Shown piece after piece: positions 11,213 to 23,428 of a DNA stretch of 64,000 bases. The DNA lies in assembly GCA_006535965.1 (NCBI GenBank), contig QEAR01000011.1, forward strand, positions 267,062 through 331,061. The letters run 5' to 3'. The translations under genes and the position numbers were made by a program. The DNA comes from Spizellomyces sp. 'palustris'. Taxonomy: Eukaryota > Chytridiomycota > Chytridiomycetes > Spizellomycetales > Spizellomycetaceae. Position 1 is the first letter of the stretch. Each line of letters starts with the position of its first letter. The notes beneath the pieces are model-generated. The model was not told the origin of the DNA, did no database searches, and saw only the letters and a list, made by a program, of their open reading frames with translations.

Positions 11213-11881
11213 TTGTATTCGAATAAACTGGAAAAGATTTGGTGGAGATGAAGCGAGACGAAGCGATGAAGCTGGCGCAAAGAGTTGATTAAGGGGGAGA
11301 GTTGAGCGCTGTTCCCTTTAAATAGGCGTGGGGGAAGGTTATCATGTGGACGCGCTGATTGGTTGGATTTTGAGGTATCGTCATGTCCGAACGAACGCGT
11401 CCATCCGAACCCCCAAGTGCTTGTTGTCTTTCACCAATGGATAGCGACAAGAACTGCTGATCAAGGTGAAAAGCAGAGGTTTTCATAATAGAATGTATTG
11501 GTGGAAATCTCTGTGGTTCGGGGGTTGTGGATGAGCATTTGTTGTTGGATGCTACTCGACGGGTCAACAGAGTTTATAAGCCTTTCAAGTCTCCCGTTCG
11601 AATCCAAACGGTACTATCAAGAAGAACTGCCAAGTTGTGTGGCCGCAATGATAGTTCATCCAGAGCTCATTCCACCGCTGTTCTCAGGGCTCAAGGCAAA
11701 CACTTTGAAAAAAGCGCTAGAGTACAAATGCTCCGTGACGGCGGGCGCGTGTCCGAGTCCCGTGCATAGAACGTCACACAACTGTCCGAACGGATATAAC
11801 ACAAAGGCAGCTTGATGGACCCGTTCGCTCTTCCGCCCTAATCTCTTTCGCAACTCTCCTCTTTATCTCTCTGTAATTACA
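11213..11881. promoter_or_regulatory. Divergent histone H2B/H2A promoter
   Basis: This 669-bp shared promoter has a TATTTAAA box for H2B at about 11317-11324 (minus strand), roughly 105 bp before its ATG, and TATAA at 11795-11799, about 85 bp before the H2A ATG. CCAAT is found at 11358-11362 (minus) and 11434-11438 (plus), and ACGCGT (MluI cell-cycle box) at 11395-11400. The hexamer CCGAAC occurs four times: 11387-11392, 11405-11410, 11516-11521 (reverse) and 11786-11791. Two of these extend to an identical decamer, TGTCCGAACG. This pattern suggests S-phase co-regulation of both genes. Factor binding is inferred. Confidence 0.65.
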
Positions 11882-12455
11882 ATGGCTGGTGGGTACATGA
11901 CACGATGGGCAAGAGAACACCCTCCTATCACGGTGGTCTGTAAAGCTCTCTAACGTTTGGGGCTTCCAATAGGTGGCAAAGGCAAGTCGGGAGCTGAAAA
12001 AGTTGCAAAACCCGCGGGCAAATCGCGCTCCTCCCGTGCTGGTCTTCAATTTCCGGTGGGCCGTATCCACCGTCTCTTGCGCAAGGGCAACTATGCTCAG
12101 CGCGTTGGAGCTGGTGAGTAAAAGCAATGCAAACAGAATTTGTTTCTGCTGCAAACATGGTAGATAACAATTTCTTTTTTCAGGTGCGCCTGTGTACTTG
12201 GCTGCTGTTCTCGAGTACCTCGCTGCGGAAATCCTTGAGCTAGCTGGCAATGCTGCGCGTGACAATAAGAAAACTCGTATCATCCCCCGTCACTTGCAGT
12301 TGGCTATTCGAAACGACGAGGAGCTCAACAGGCTCCTTGGCAACGTTACCATCGCTCAAGGTGGTGTCCTTCCCAACATTCACTCTGTGTTGCTCCCCAA
12401 AAAGTCCAAGACTGGAAAGGGTGAAAAGGGCGGCTCTCAAAGCCAAGAATACTAG
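11882..12455 (+). CDS. H2A: Histone H2A with H2A.X-type SQEY tail
   Basis: Core nucleosome histone. Spliced sequence: [112 protein letters not shown], ending GSQSQEY. The last four residues, SQEY, form the PIKK phosphorylation motif (gamma-H2A), so this canonical H2A also serves as H2A.X, as is usual in fungi. The tail is SQEY like animal H2A.X rather than the yeast SQEL. Intron 1 splits the third codon right after the start (G|GTGGGTACAT...CAATAG|GT); intron 2 lies between GAG and APV (acceptor at about 12183). Confidence 0.96.
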
Positions 12456-12782
12456 GGCTTTCTCAACCCGGCAATGAAATAGTGTAGTTGTGTGTATATA
12501 CTTTTGAAAAAGGCTGCAGAATATATCAAAGCTTGTATTTGATCAATTCGTTTCGTCCTTTGAACGGCAGAATGAAATGCACTCTTCGCCGCAGTCGAAG
12601 CTCAAATGTCGTCGGCGCTCGTCAATTGGATCAGCCTTCCATATAGATGTGACTGTGCCTGCCAGTGACTCAAAATCATCTGCGTCTCACAAGATTTCAA
12701 AAACTTGAGAATTGACTTTTCAAAACTGTTTTGCCAACTTATCCATTTCACATCACAAATCCACAATCAAAGCCGCAGCTCA
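12456..12782. other. H2A 3' flank and mitoferrin promoter
   Basis: 327 bp between tandem genes. It holds the H2A 3' untranslated sequence and the upstream region of the carrier gene. I see no other element. Confidence 0.35.
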
Positions 12783-13964
12783 ATGGCAGAAGAAGTAGAC
12801 TATGAAGCGCTACCTTCAACCTCCGTCGCAACCAATATGCTGGCAGGGGCACTGGCGGGTATCACAGAGCACACTGTCATGTATCCGCTCGATAGTGTAA
12901 AGGTCGGTACCGAGCGCTGACACAATCCCGCAGTCTGAGGCATATTCACAGTTTGTTTGGAGTAGACCCGAATGCAAGTTCTATCACCAAGTCCACAAGC
13001 CATATATAGCGGTGTCGCCAACGCACTTTCTCGCATCACAACAGCTGAAGGATTCGCTACCCTGTGGCGAGGAGTAAACTCTGTTATTGTTGGTGCAGGA
13101 CCAGCACACGCCTTGTATTTTGCGTCATACGAAAAATGTAAGGAGGTCTTTAGCAACATGGACAATGGATACCACCATGTATCACACGGTACGTTTGGAA
13201 TCTGTTCTGTTCGAACGTTTTTGGCTCCTTACTCAACGTTCATGTGCAATAGCGATGGCAGGAGCATGTGCAACTATTGTCAGCGATGGTTTGATGAATC
13301 CATTTGATGGTAAGGATTGTTTGTCTTTGGACGATAGTTTGGATCCAAGGATTAAGAACGGCTCCTATAGTCGTCAAGCAGCGTATGCAAGTGCACGGGT
13401 CCACTTACCGCGGCGTAACAGAGGCAGCATTGGATATTTTCAAAAGAGAAGGACTCAGCGCATTCTACATCTCCTATCCCACAACTCTCATGATGACCAT
13501 CCCTTTCCAATCGATTCATTTTGCCACATACGAGTACTTCCGCAAGTACCTGAATCCAAGCGGAACCTATGATCCAAAAACTCATATCGTTTCCGGAGCC
13601 ATTGCGGGTGCGGCGGCAGCGGCACTGACGAACCCTCTTGATGTGGCCAAAACGCTTTTGCAGACAAGGGGAGCGGTCGTTGACCAGAAAATCAGGCATG
13701 CTTCTGGTTTGGCGGAAGCGTTCCGTCTCATTTACCAACGGCATGGTTTGGTGGGATTCACGATGGGGGCACGAGCACGGATCCTATCTCATATGCCTGC
13801 AACCGCCATCTGCTGGACGACGGTATGCTGCGAAAATCCTGTTGTGATGTTGGCTCTGATGTCTAATGTTCCTACTGCAGTATGAATTTATGAAAATGAT
13901 TCTTTCACAACAACCTGGATTCCAAAAAGAACCTATTAAACTTGCCGAAACACCTCAGGGCTAA
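12783..13964 (+). CDS. MRS4: Mitoferrin-type mitochondrial iron carrier (Mrs3/Mrs4, SLC25A28/37)
   Basis: Inner-membrane carrier that imports iron into mitochondria for heme and Fe-S cluster synthesis. It has three tandem carrier repeats: [26 protein letters not shown] (repeat 1), [23 protein letters not shown] (repeat 2) and [20 protein letters not shown] (repeat 3), each with the Px(D/E)xxK signature. The subgroup call rests on [34 protein letters not shown] and the spacing of repeats, which match animal mitoferrins and yeast Mrs3/4 better than other SLC25 members. Four introns; donors follow VK (about 12902), SHG, PFD (about 13310) and CWTT (about 13820). About 310 residues. Confidence 0.92.
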
Positions 13965-14316
13965 ACCACCAACATATTCGAACACGATGGGGATACTCAA
14001 GTTATAGAGGAAGGAGGCCCTGACTGACAGCGTCACATCTACGGGGAGTTGGGAGCTCGTGAGCAAGACGTGACGGCTCAGGACTTGTTCATTTATTCGT
14101 GAGGGACTGCCGGAAGTAACCGGAGGTACTGAGGGCAGGCCCTTAACTACTGTCGCTGTTCCGTGTTTAAGGACACCACGTATGGAACATAACTGGTGTG
14201 CTTAATGTTGTTTGCACTATCTAAAATTAAGGATTTTTGTATTGCTCGTTCAATACACACTTATTATTATACATTATATCGACGGCAAAAAGTCTAGTGG
14301 CCAGCAACTAGAAGCG
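13965..14316. other. Convergent 3' intergenic region
   Basis: 352 bp between convergent genes. The right half is AT-rich (14215-14280) and probably carries 3'-end signals. No gene seen. Confidence 0.35.
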
Positions 14317-15272
14317 TTATGCATTCTTGACACTCTTAAGGTTGCCTTGCAACAGCTTAGAAAGCCTAGGCAGTAAAAGAAGAGACCCCGCTAGCAAAAT
14401 TACGCAGATAAACAAAATGGTGGGAAGGCATGATTGTGGGAGAATTCCAAAGACGAGATGATCCAGGACTATAACGGGGTTTTCAATAACATTTGTATCC
14501 AGGTTGACAATCTTTATCATCTTACCTATGGTGTATGGAATACGGACATTAACTTTATCTCTCATGAACGTATGCGGTACGCCTGCATGCTTTGCTGTCA
14601 GCCACAAAAGGAGTTCCGATGTCTGAGCAGGACAGTTAGTGCTGGGATTGGCCGTCAGTTTGTTGATGATTTGAACGCATACCGTGCCAGATACCGGTAC
14701 AAGCTCAAACATCCAATCGGTGGGTGCCTTTCCCAGAAAGTTTATAGTCACAGTGCTGCTCAGACAACTGGAAGAGCAAAAAATAAACACCTACTGTAGC
14801 AGGCCAGCAGACGCGAATCTCATATGTAGCTTTTGGATTCAATCCAAGTATGCTATAATATCGCATCGTGTCAGCCAGTGGAATGTCATGGTCCTTTGCC
14901 CAGTAATGCCTTCTCTCGTCGGAAGGCAGTGCGGCGTTGAGGTGGTCTTGGAGTATTGTGAAGGGTCCTTCCAAAGCGGTTCTATAAAAGGCCAAAGTTT
15001 GATTTGTTGGGGAATAGTTGTATCTTGGGTCTAAAGAGTCGCAACAAAAAAAGAAAGACTGACAGATTGGAGCGTTCAGATATTATACTATGCGGCCAGG
15101 AAGCTGTTTCTGTCGACGCATGCACATTTGACGGACGAAAGATGATCTTTTCAACGTTGGCATGAACGGGGCACACCAAAAGGAACCATGCCAAGCATGA
15201 CCCAATCGCAATAAAGGACGACGACCCTCCCGTTCGCAACCCAAACCCATGCGGCGACGACCTTGCAGGCAT
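14317..15272 (-). CDS. Probable ER type I membrane protein, Pga1-like (GPI mannosyltransferase II coactivator)
   Basis: The N-terminus has a signal peptide (hydrophobic FIAIGSCLAWFLLVCPVHA), followed by NVEKIIF, a motif I associate with the fungal Pga1 family that supports the second mannose addition in GPI-anchor synthesis. Further exons give YSPTNQTLAFYRTALEGP and TYEIRVCWPAT-APTDWMFEL, and a C-terminal membrane segment (LPTILFICVILLAGSLLLLP) ends in a short basic tail (LLQGNLKSVKNA). This arrangement, lumenal beta-rich domain plus one C-terminal membrane helix, fits Pga1/PIG-X-like proteins. There are two introns; the second splits PAT|APTD. An in-frame ATG 45 bases upstream (15317) would add 15 residues before the signal. 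The ER membrane placement is well supported; the Pga1 name is moderate. Confidence 0.6.
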
Positions 15273-15960
15273 TTTCAACTGCAAGAATGCGACGTTCGCC
15301 GATTGTCTGGCCCTCACGATGGCGGCACAGTCACATTGACAGTACCATCATCCCCTTTTCAGCCCTTGCCAAATCCACAACAAGCCCCTTCACGCAAACA
15401 CACACGGACCGCCCACCTCCCTTCTGCCTTTTTTATTTTGCTTTGGGTCGGCAACTTTGGGTTGGGGAAATCGAAAACGAATCACGGCCGGCCATTCCCA
15501 CCCACCGCCATCGCTTGAGCATCATCCTTGTTGCCTGTACAAGTGGTCGTTTTGTTGCTACGCTACACAACAGCCACCCGCTGCGATAATCAGAGGGCTG
15601 CAAAGGCGCACACACACATCAACTTGTTCGAGTTCTCACTGACCGTTGTTTCGGCAATTTAAAAAAATCACTCTCCAGTTTGCCAGAATAGCCAGCGTTG
15701 AATCTTTGACTCTTTCCTGGCTTCTTGAACTCGCTTGGTCTATACGCATTGACGGTCCTCGCCCCTCAGCACCCACGTCTCTATTGTGAGTTGATCATGC
15801 CGAATCATCATCGCGCAGGCGATTTGCGTCTTTGGCGACAGTCTTTGGAGCAGACTATGGTTTTACTGATTATTTTTCCTGCACATATATTCCTTTTTCT
15901 TGTCTCTGCGCCAATATCGACATTTCGTGACATTTGCATCATCAGCACGCTCCAAATTGT
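15273..15960. promoter_or_regulatory. Divergent Pga1-like/PP1 promoter and PP1 5' leader
   Basis: 688 bp between divergent genes. It contains pyrimidine-rich stretches and a short CA run (about 15607-15616), but no clear TATA box at a useful distance and no RNA gene. Confidence 0.35.
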
Positions 15961-15963
15961 ATG

Positions 15964-17343
<1,380 letters not shown>

Positions 17344-17548
17344 GACGTTGTATCGTTGTTTGGAATGCGTATTTTGCAGTCACTGGGTGTTAGCTTACCG
17401 TACTGGTAATTGGTTGTGATGTGGTTTGGTTGGGGTTTTGAGGATTCGTATTTGGAGAGAAAAGGTTGTTTGATGTTGGACCACGACACTGCATTTGGGA
17501 TTTTTCCGCTTGCACAAAGACGTCCCTTTTTTTCATTAGCCTGTGTAT

Positions 17549-20500
17549 TTAAGATACGGGTTCGAATCCCCGTTCCAATTCCCATCCACTGTCCATCGAT
17601 TCTCGCCTATAGCCCTGTCTTACAAGTCGTGCATTGACATTTGCACGATGATGTCTGTTCTTCAAATGTATCTCGAAATTGTTTAACGTCTCGCCTGGTC
17701 CTGTTTGATATAATTTACCTACAGTTCACAAGTCAATAATCTATGCATACACCTTCTTATTTTACTCAACTGAACTCACCTGGACAATCATAACACTTGA
17801 GTCTGAGTTCACCAGTTTTCCCTTTTGGCACAATTTCAAAAGTGTCATGCGGATATTTTTGCATGAGGGCGGATTTGCATTCTGGTAACCACCCCGGAAT
17901 TTGAATCCGAACAGGTTGTGGCAGGTGCAAGGTTGAATCTGCAAAGGAAAGAGGGGCGGGAGGCGGTGGTGGCAGCGGAGATGCCGATGGGTGCTCCGTG
18001 CCCATGTTGGGTGGCGACGTTGGCAGCGATACTTGGTGAGGTTGAGCAGCTACACGTAGGCCCTGTGGTGAAGTCGTGATTTCCATTGTTTGTTGGGATG
18101 TGAAAATGGGTGTCGGTGGATGTGGTGCGAGTGACACTGGGCGCTGTCGGTTGGTTTTGTGATAATAGAGGCCTACGGTGTCAGAAAAAAAAATCAGCCA
18201 ATTATAATGGAACGAGAGAAAAATGCAGGTGGGGACCGACCGCAAATATCACATAGAGTCTTTTAAAAATCAAGAGCGGCAGAGAAACGTGAGTACTTGA
18301 GACCAGTAGATGAGACTGGTATAAGGGCCTTACCTTCTCGCCAGTTGGCCCCTTTCGCAGCAAAGGTGTATCCTTGGCACTAACCCCACAGTTCCGACAC
18401 CGCCATCCTTAGAAATCAATCAAAGTTAGTGTACGCTGGGGACTGGGCAGTAATGGCAGCCTCAACAATTACCTCGTGTCAATAGCACTTCAAGAGGAAG
18501 CGGTGGTGGTTGCGGTTCCCGCTCCCGCTCTCTCACAACCGGAGCGGCTGGTAGTGGAAGGTCGACCATACCACGATGTCTCCGAGGAGGATTTCGCCGC
18601 GTGACGGGTCCAGCCAATTGAGGAGCTAGCGGATCCTGCACCTCCAAAGGATTATATTGTAAAGGACCAGTGCGATTGGTTTTCGGTGCCTCACGGTCCG
18701 GCAGGGCGATTGCGCGACGACTACGTTGCGTTTGCCGACGCTTTCGTCTGATAATGCAGCTTCCATGTCAACAGGTAACAAAGATGATAATCTTTCCCTA
18801 ATAGCTCATACCGCGCATCTCTTTCTCTATCCTTTTCCATTTTTTCAATTTCCAAGTCCGTCACGGGGTTATAATACGGGCCAAAAATTGCTTTAGCTTT
18901 GGGGGGTCGAATGACACGGGAAGCCTCAATCGGCGGTAGGAAGCAGGAGGACAATTCGTCATCGTCGATAGGCTGTCCATCGAAATGATGATCAACCAAT
19001 AGGAGGGACTTTGCAAAAGTTTGGACTTGCTCTCGTATTTGATGAGCGATGGCAGTTCTGTACGAAGTTTTAGAGAATGGCCAAAAGGAGCCACAGGAAG
19101 ATCTATGTGCAAAGGAGCGGACAACTCACTTGAATTCGGAGCCCAACCCTAGCTCACTGCACATATGATCTGCAAATAACTCTGGGTTGTTTCTCCTGCA
19201 GTTCAGGTCCCATTCGAACTGGTCCACCAAGCAGTGATTCCCAACAGTAATATCAAGCTTAAACAAAGACGTCAGCCCTATTTGCCAGAGCAATTTTCTT
19301 TGTTTCTACAAGAATACCTTGATGATTGCTCGCAGCTCTGGGGCGTCTTTGGTCCCGCTGTCGATGCCATCATTTCCGCGTGTATCGTGCTCCGCTGAAT
19401 GTAGTACAGAGGGTGCGTGTTGATAATAATCGTCCACCTGCTCACGAATAGCTCTCGCTATATGTGGTACAAAGATGGCTGTCGGTAAATGCAAATCATC
19501 GCATAGCATTTCGGCGAACTGATCAGGATGGATCAATGTTTCTGGGTTAACATGTATTAATTAGTTGACGTTTTAGTAGTCTACACGCAAAATAGCTCGT
19601 CAGAGATACCATTTAGATTCCAAGTGAAGGTGTCACGTAGTTTGATGCCTTCGATCTCCAGGTCCAACCGTATAGGCACTAGCGCCTCCTCTCTTTCAGC
19701 GATGTCAACCATTTGGTTCTCTGTACTATAGCACGAATAAGTTATGTTAACATATATCACGTACGTTAGGGAACAATTATGACAACGCTTACAAGGTTAG
19801 CTCTTCCGTCAATTTGCGCTTTCGTCGAAAAATAAGTTCGAATGGCGGTTGGGGCCGCGCCAGATCCATAGCGACGACTCGTCGCAATGAATCTACTTCC
19901 TTTGCTTTTTGATCCATAAGCTGCCGCTGTTGGAGGATCTGATACTTTAGGGCTTCCCCATATGCCCTTTCGCGACTCAAATAAATATTCAAACTTTTTT
20001 CCCATAAAAAGGAAGGATCTCTCTCGATAACGGATGGTTTTCGCACGGGTGTCTCGACCGTAAGTGCCTTTTTAGTGAATTCGCCATTTGGATGGCTGGA
20101 CTGGAATGAATGATGGTCTTCCCGGACTTCCGGCTTGTGCTCTTCCGTATCAGAGTCCATTTCATCCTGCGAATCATCAGCCATCGGATCAACAGTTTCA
20201 TTATCCGTGGGAGGTAAACCATCTGCAAGGGGATCCTCTGATGGTTCTGCTGACATCCCTCGAACAGCTCCCGAAAGAGGGAGTGATTGCGGTACTGCCG
20301 CGAGTGAGTTCGCATGCGGGGCTGATAATGCGACCGTGTATGGCCAAGAAGCGGATAAATGTCCTTGAGGCGCTACCGGCGCGGCTGTAGGCAATGTTGC
20401 GGAGGAGGAATTCAAAGAAACGCTGCTCACCGCAGGTACTCCAGGTGTCCCTATTGATGGAAAGGACGACGATGACATGCCCAAACTCGTTGACGCATTG

Positions 20501-21292
20501 TCGAGTGTATGGAGATCCTTAATTACGGGGGAACTGGAGCCGTCGCTGCCGCGCACTGTAGCAGGGAACGTTGACTCAGACATTGATGGTTGTAAGTTCT
20601 CAGCAGGCCCATCTGTGGGCGCTACCCATGAGGGGTGTTGAGGACGGGATACGCCTTCCACATGTACATGTGCAATAGTTCCAGCCTGACGCTGCTGTGA
20701 TATCGGCGTGCCAAAGTTACCATAGGATGGGAAATTAGAGACAGTGTCCACGTTTACTTCGGCAGAGGACGACAAGCCGGTGACGAGAGTACTAGGAGGA
20801 AATGGTGATGCTACCGGGGTCAGTACTGGATGCGTTGCATCGTCCACTGTTGATGGGGCCAAGGAGACTTCTGCAGTGAGCGACGCTGCCGGACTAGGCG
20901 CACAAGCATCTTGTGGTGTAGAAGTGAAGAGAGATCCGTAGCCTGATTCAGGAGGGATGAAATTGAAAGGAAGTTGTGAATCGGTATTTGGAGTGCATTT
21001 TGAAGGTGCAACAAAGGGATCTACGGCTAAACGTTGCTGATCAGTATATGACGCAAAAGCATGGAATCACAGATCAGGCAAAAAGAAGCCCCAATTTACC
21101 TTCTGGTGGTGGTGACTGGTTAGGAACAGGCTGTGTAGGGCTGCCCACCACTGGGTGATCTGTAGGTTGAGGAAAAGTAGGGGACTGTGGTGTCGATGGA
21201 GGCAGGGCTTTCGGAAACGAAGGCGTTTCCAGGGGTTCCGATTCCTTGCCATTAGGAAGGTTGGGAGGCTTCTCATCCTCGTTGTCAAACAT
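17549..21292 (-). CDS. SNF5: SNF5/SMARCB1-family chromatin remodelling subunit with GATA zinc finger
   Basis: Core subunit of a SWI/SNF-type remodeller. A long Ser/Pro/Thr-rich N-terminus ([20 protein letters not shown] ... about 400 residues) leads to a helical segment ([20 protein letters not shown]). Then come the two SNF5 repeats: [20 protein letters not shown] with [18 protein letters not shown], and a second ending in [15 protein letters not shown]. After a DPEI-like acidic/basic linker comes a GATA-type finger, C-R-N-C ... 20 residues ... C-D-I-C, followed by [12 protein letters not shown] (about 18090-18405), then a C-terminal conserved module ([56 protein letters not shown]). The last exon (acceptor about 17722) was found by continuing from the donor GTGAGT at 17775. 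About nine introns, around 1,000 residues. The start is the MFDNED ATG; an in-frame ATG at 21325 is also possible. Confidence 0.88.
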
Positions 21293-21717
21293 TGCGCAAG
21301 CGCGAGGGACCAGAAGAGAACACAATGTGCGCTAGAGTATAGGAATGGTGCAGAGTGGGAAAAAGGAGCAATCCGATCACATTCTCCATTAAACCTGAGC
21401 CTCGTTCGTTTTCTCCGCTGGCTACTTTGGCCTTTGGATCAGACGCCAGACGCGCATCAACATTTGTCCTGAATGAACCACCATTTGGATGAAAGGAACA
21501 AAGGTTTTTTTTTTAAACATCACAACAGACAATACAAGCAATTCCAACAAGCAACCACCGCCATCGTCAATTTACTTTATCTGCAACGAACATTGAGGGG
21601 GGAGGGCCATTCCGCACAGCAATTCGCACTCGCATAACATTCACTTTCGCAACAGCATTGAAACACTATATTTTTCATTCATTCACGACGCATTTGCATT
21701 GAGCGCACACGACACAC
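21293..21717. promoter_or_regulatory. Divergent SNF5/OAC1-like promoter
   Basis: 425 bp between divergent genes, with a T-run at about 21507-21515. No RNA gene or further ORF is supported. Confidence 0.35.
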
Positions 21718-23158
21718 ATGGCAAACCACCACTTTGGTCAAGCCCAAACGGCACGCACATCCTCTCTTCAGCCGGCCCAGTCTCCCTTTGTGCACCACGC
21801 AATTCAGTTCACAACAGGCGCTCTCGCTGCCTGTGGTGCTGTTACTTTTACGAACCCTTGGGAGGTATGAATGGGAAAAGAACATGAGTTTATCGGCTGT
21901 TTCTAGCTCTGGAAAGTCTGAGCAACGTTCGTTGATAGGTAGTGAAAACGCGCCTGCAACTGCAAGGTGAACTTGAGCGCCGTACTTTGCACGTTCGCGT
22001 TGCACCGTCTGTTCCAAGTACGGGAGCGGCAGCTCCTCATCCTTACGGAAATGCTTTCTCTGCCTTCGTAACCATTTTTCGAAATGAAGGCCTGCGGGGA
22101 ATACAACGAGGATTGGGCCCGGTATGTGTATTTTTGCAGCTTCTCTGGTTGCCCGTCTCTGTTCGCAAATCTTATGTCGGTTTGCACCGCAGGCCTATGC
22201 GTACCAGGTTCTACTCAATGGCTTTCGTCTCGGTCTCTATGAACCAATAAAAGGGGCTTACTTGCGTGCTTTTGATATGACCAGCCACAGTCATGCCACT
22301 CAACTGCCGGCGATGATTATGGCTGGAGCGACATCCGGTATAATAGGAGCCTCAGTCGCCTCCCCATTATACCTCATCAAAACCGTAAGGCTTGCTGGCG
22401 CTCATCATATTCACCATCTTTGAGTGCATACCCTTTCAACGCGACTGTCTGGATAATAACTGTTCATCGCCTCTCTCATAGCGCATGCAATCTTACACAA
22501 CCACGTCGACTGCCGCCGTGGGTGCTCAGCACAGTTATGTTCAACAGGGCACGGTGCGTGCTCTTCAAATCATTTATCGTGGAGAAGGATTACGCGGTTT
22601 ATGGCGAGGTGTGGACGCGGCAATGTTACGAACTGGCATAGGCTCCGCAGTCCAGCTTTCCAGCTACGACTCTTGTAAGCAATTGTTGTCACAAAGCGGA
22701 TGGTTCGAACTTCATGATGGACATGGCGGCCTGGAACTGCATCTGGCAGCGAGTTTAATCACGAGTCTTTTCGTCTGCATTGCAATGAATCCCTTCGATG
22801 TCGCCAGCACGCGAATGGTACGTTCAGTTCATGCATTGCTTCTGCGATTGCATAGATGAAAATTTTGTTCTTTCAATAGTACAATCAACGAACAGCTGCG
22901 GATGGGAAGCATGGCGCTTTGTATAAGTCCGGGATCGACTGTCTTGTCAAGACGGCAAAAGTTGAGGGCATTGCTGCCTTGTACAAAGGATTCACAGCGC
23001 ATTATCTGCGGGTGGGGTGAGTGTTTGAGATTTTGTAATTACACGAGCGGCTTGTTCTTTTATTGACAGCTCTTTCGTCCAGACCCCACACCATTCTAAC
23101 ATTCGTATTTTTGGAGCAATTACGAAAAATCGGACGAATTCTTACGCCGCCGCAATGA
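21718..23158 (+). CDS. OAC1: Mitochondrial oxaloacetate carrier-like protein (OAC1, SLC25A34/35)
   Basis: SLC25 inner-membrane carrier; yeast Oac1 transports oxaloacetate, sulfate and alpha-isopropylmalate. Three repeats are visible: [31 protein letters not shown] (repeat 1), MAGATSGIIGASVASPLYLI-KT-RMQ (repeat 2) and LITSLFVCIAMNPFDVASTR (repeat 3). Subgroup features are LQLQGEL, VLLNGFRLGLYEPIK, GLRGLWRGVDAAMLRTGIGS, AVQLSSYDSCKQLL and the end GPHTILTFVFLEQLRKIGRI. Repeat 2 has PLYLIK rather than PxDxxK, as is common in this subgroup. Five short introns; about 345 residues. The ATG at 21718 opens the exon that splices GAG|GTAGTGAAAACG in frame across 21863-21941. Confidence 0.85.
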
Positions 23159-23428
23159 ATAGGAGAGCATTAGGGTTAGGCTTGTAGGTTGCAAGCGGAC
23201 ACATAGCATTCATAGATCATTAGCTATAGAGTTCATAGAGTGGCAGTCAACATTCGTCTTGTGCCAGCAAGACATTTTGGGAATATTACTGCTGCAAGGA
23301 ACAGGCCAACTTTGACCAGATGCTATGAATTCATGTCGATTCAACTATACAGGTTTAAATACATTTACAGGGAGTCCCACATATCAAGCAAGATGTGATA
23401 AGGCGGCAGGATGGACGGGGTTACCGAC

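Noticed and set aside
11590-11610. GTTCGAATCC in the histone promoter as a tRNA B-box
   Set aside because: Flanking bases cannot form a T-stem and no A-box lies at the right distance.
14341-14353. GTTGCCTTGCAAC, X-box-like inverted repeat
   Set aside because: It lies inside coding sequence of the Pga1-like gene and its spacing and right half do not fit the RFX consensus.
17551-17585. tRNA-like B-box (ACGGGTTCGAATCCCCGT)
   Set aside because: The T-arm does not pair properly with a 7-base loop, no acceptor or D-arm partner is found, and the stretch is the in-frame last exon of SNF5 ([10 protein letters not shown]).
23170-23180. TTAGGGTTAGG, telomere-like repeat
   Set aside because: Less than two units, in an ordinary intergenic region; chance occurrence.
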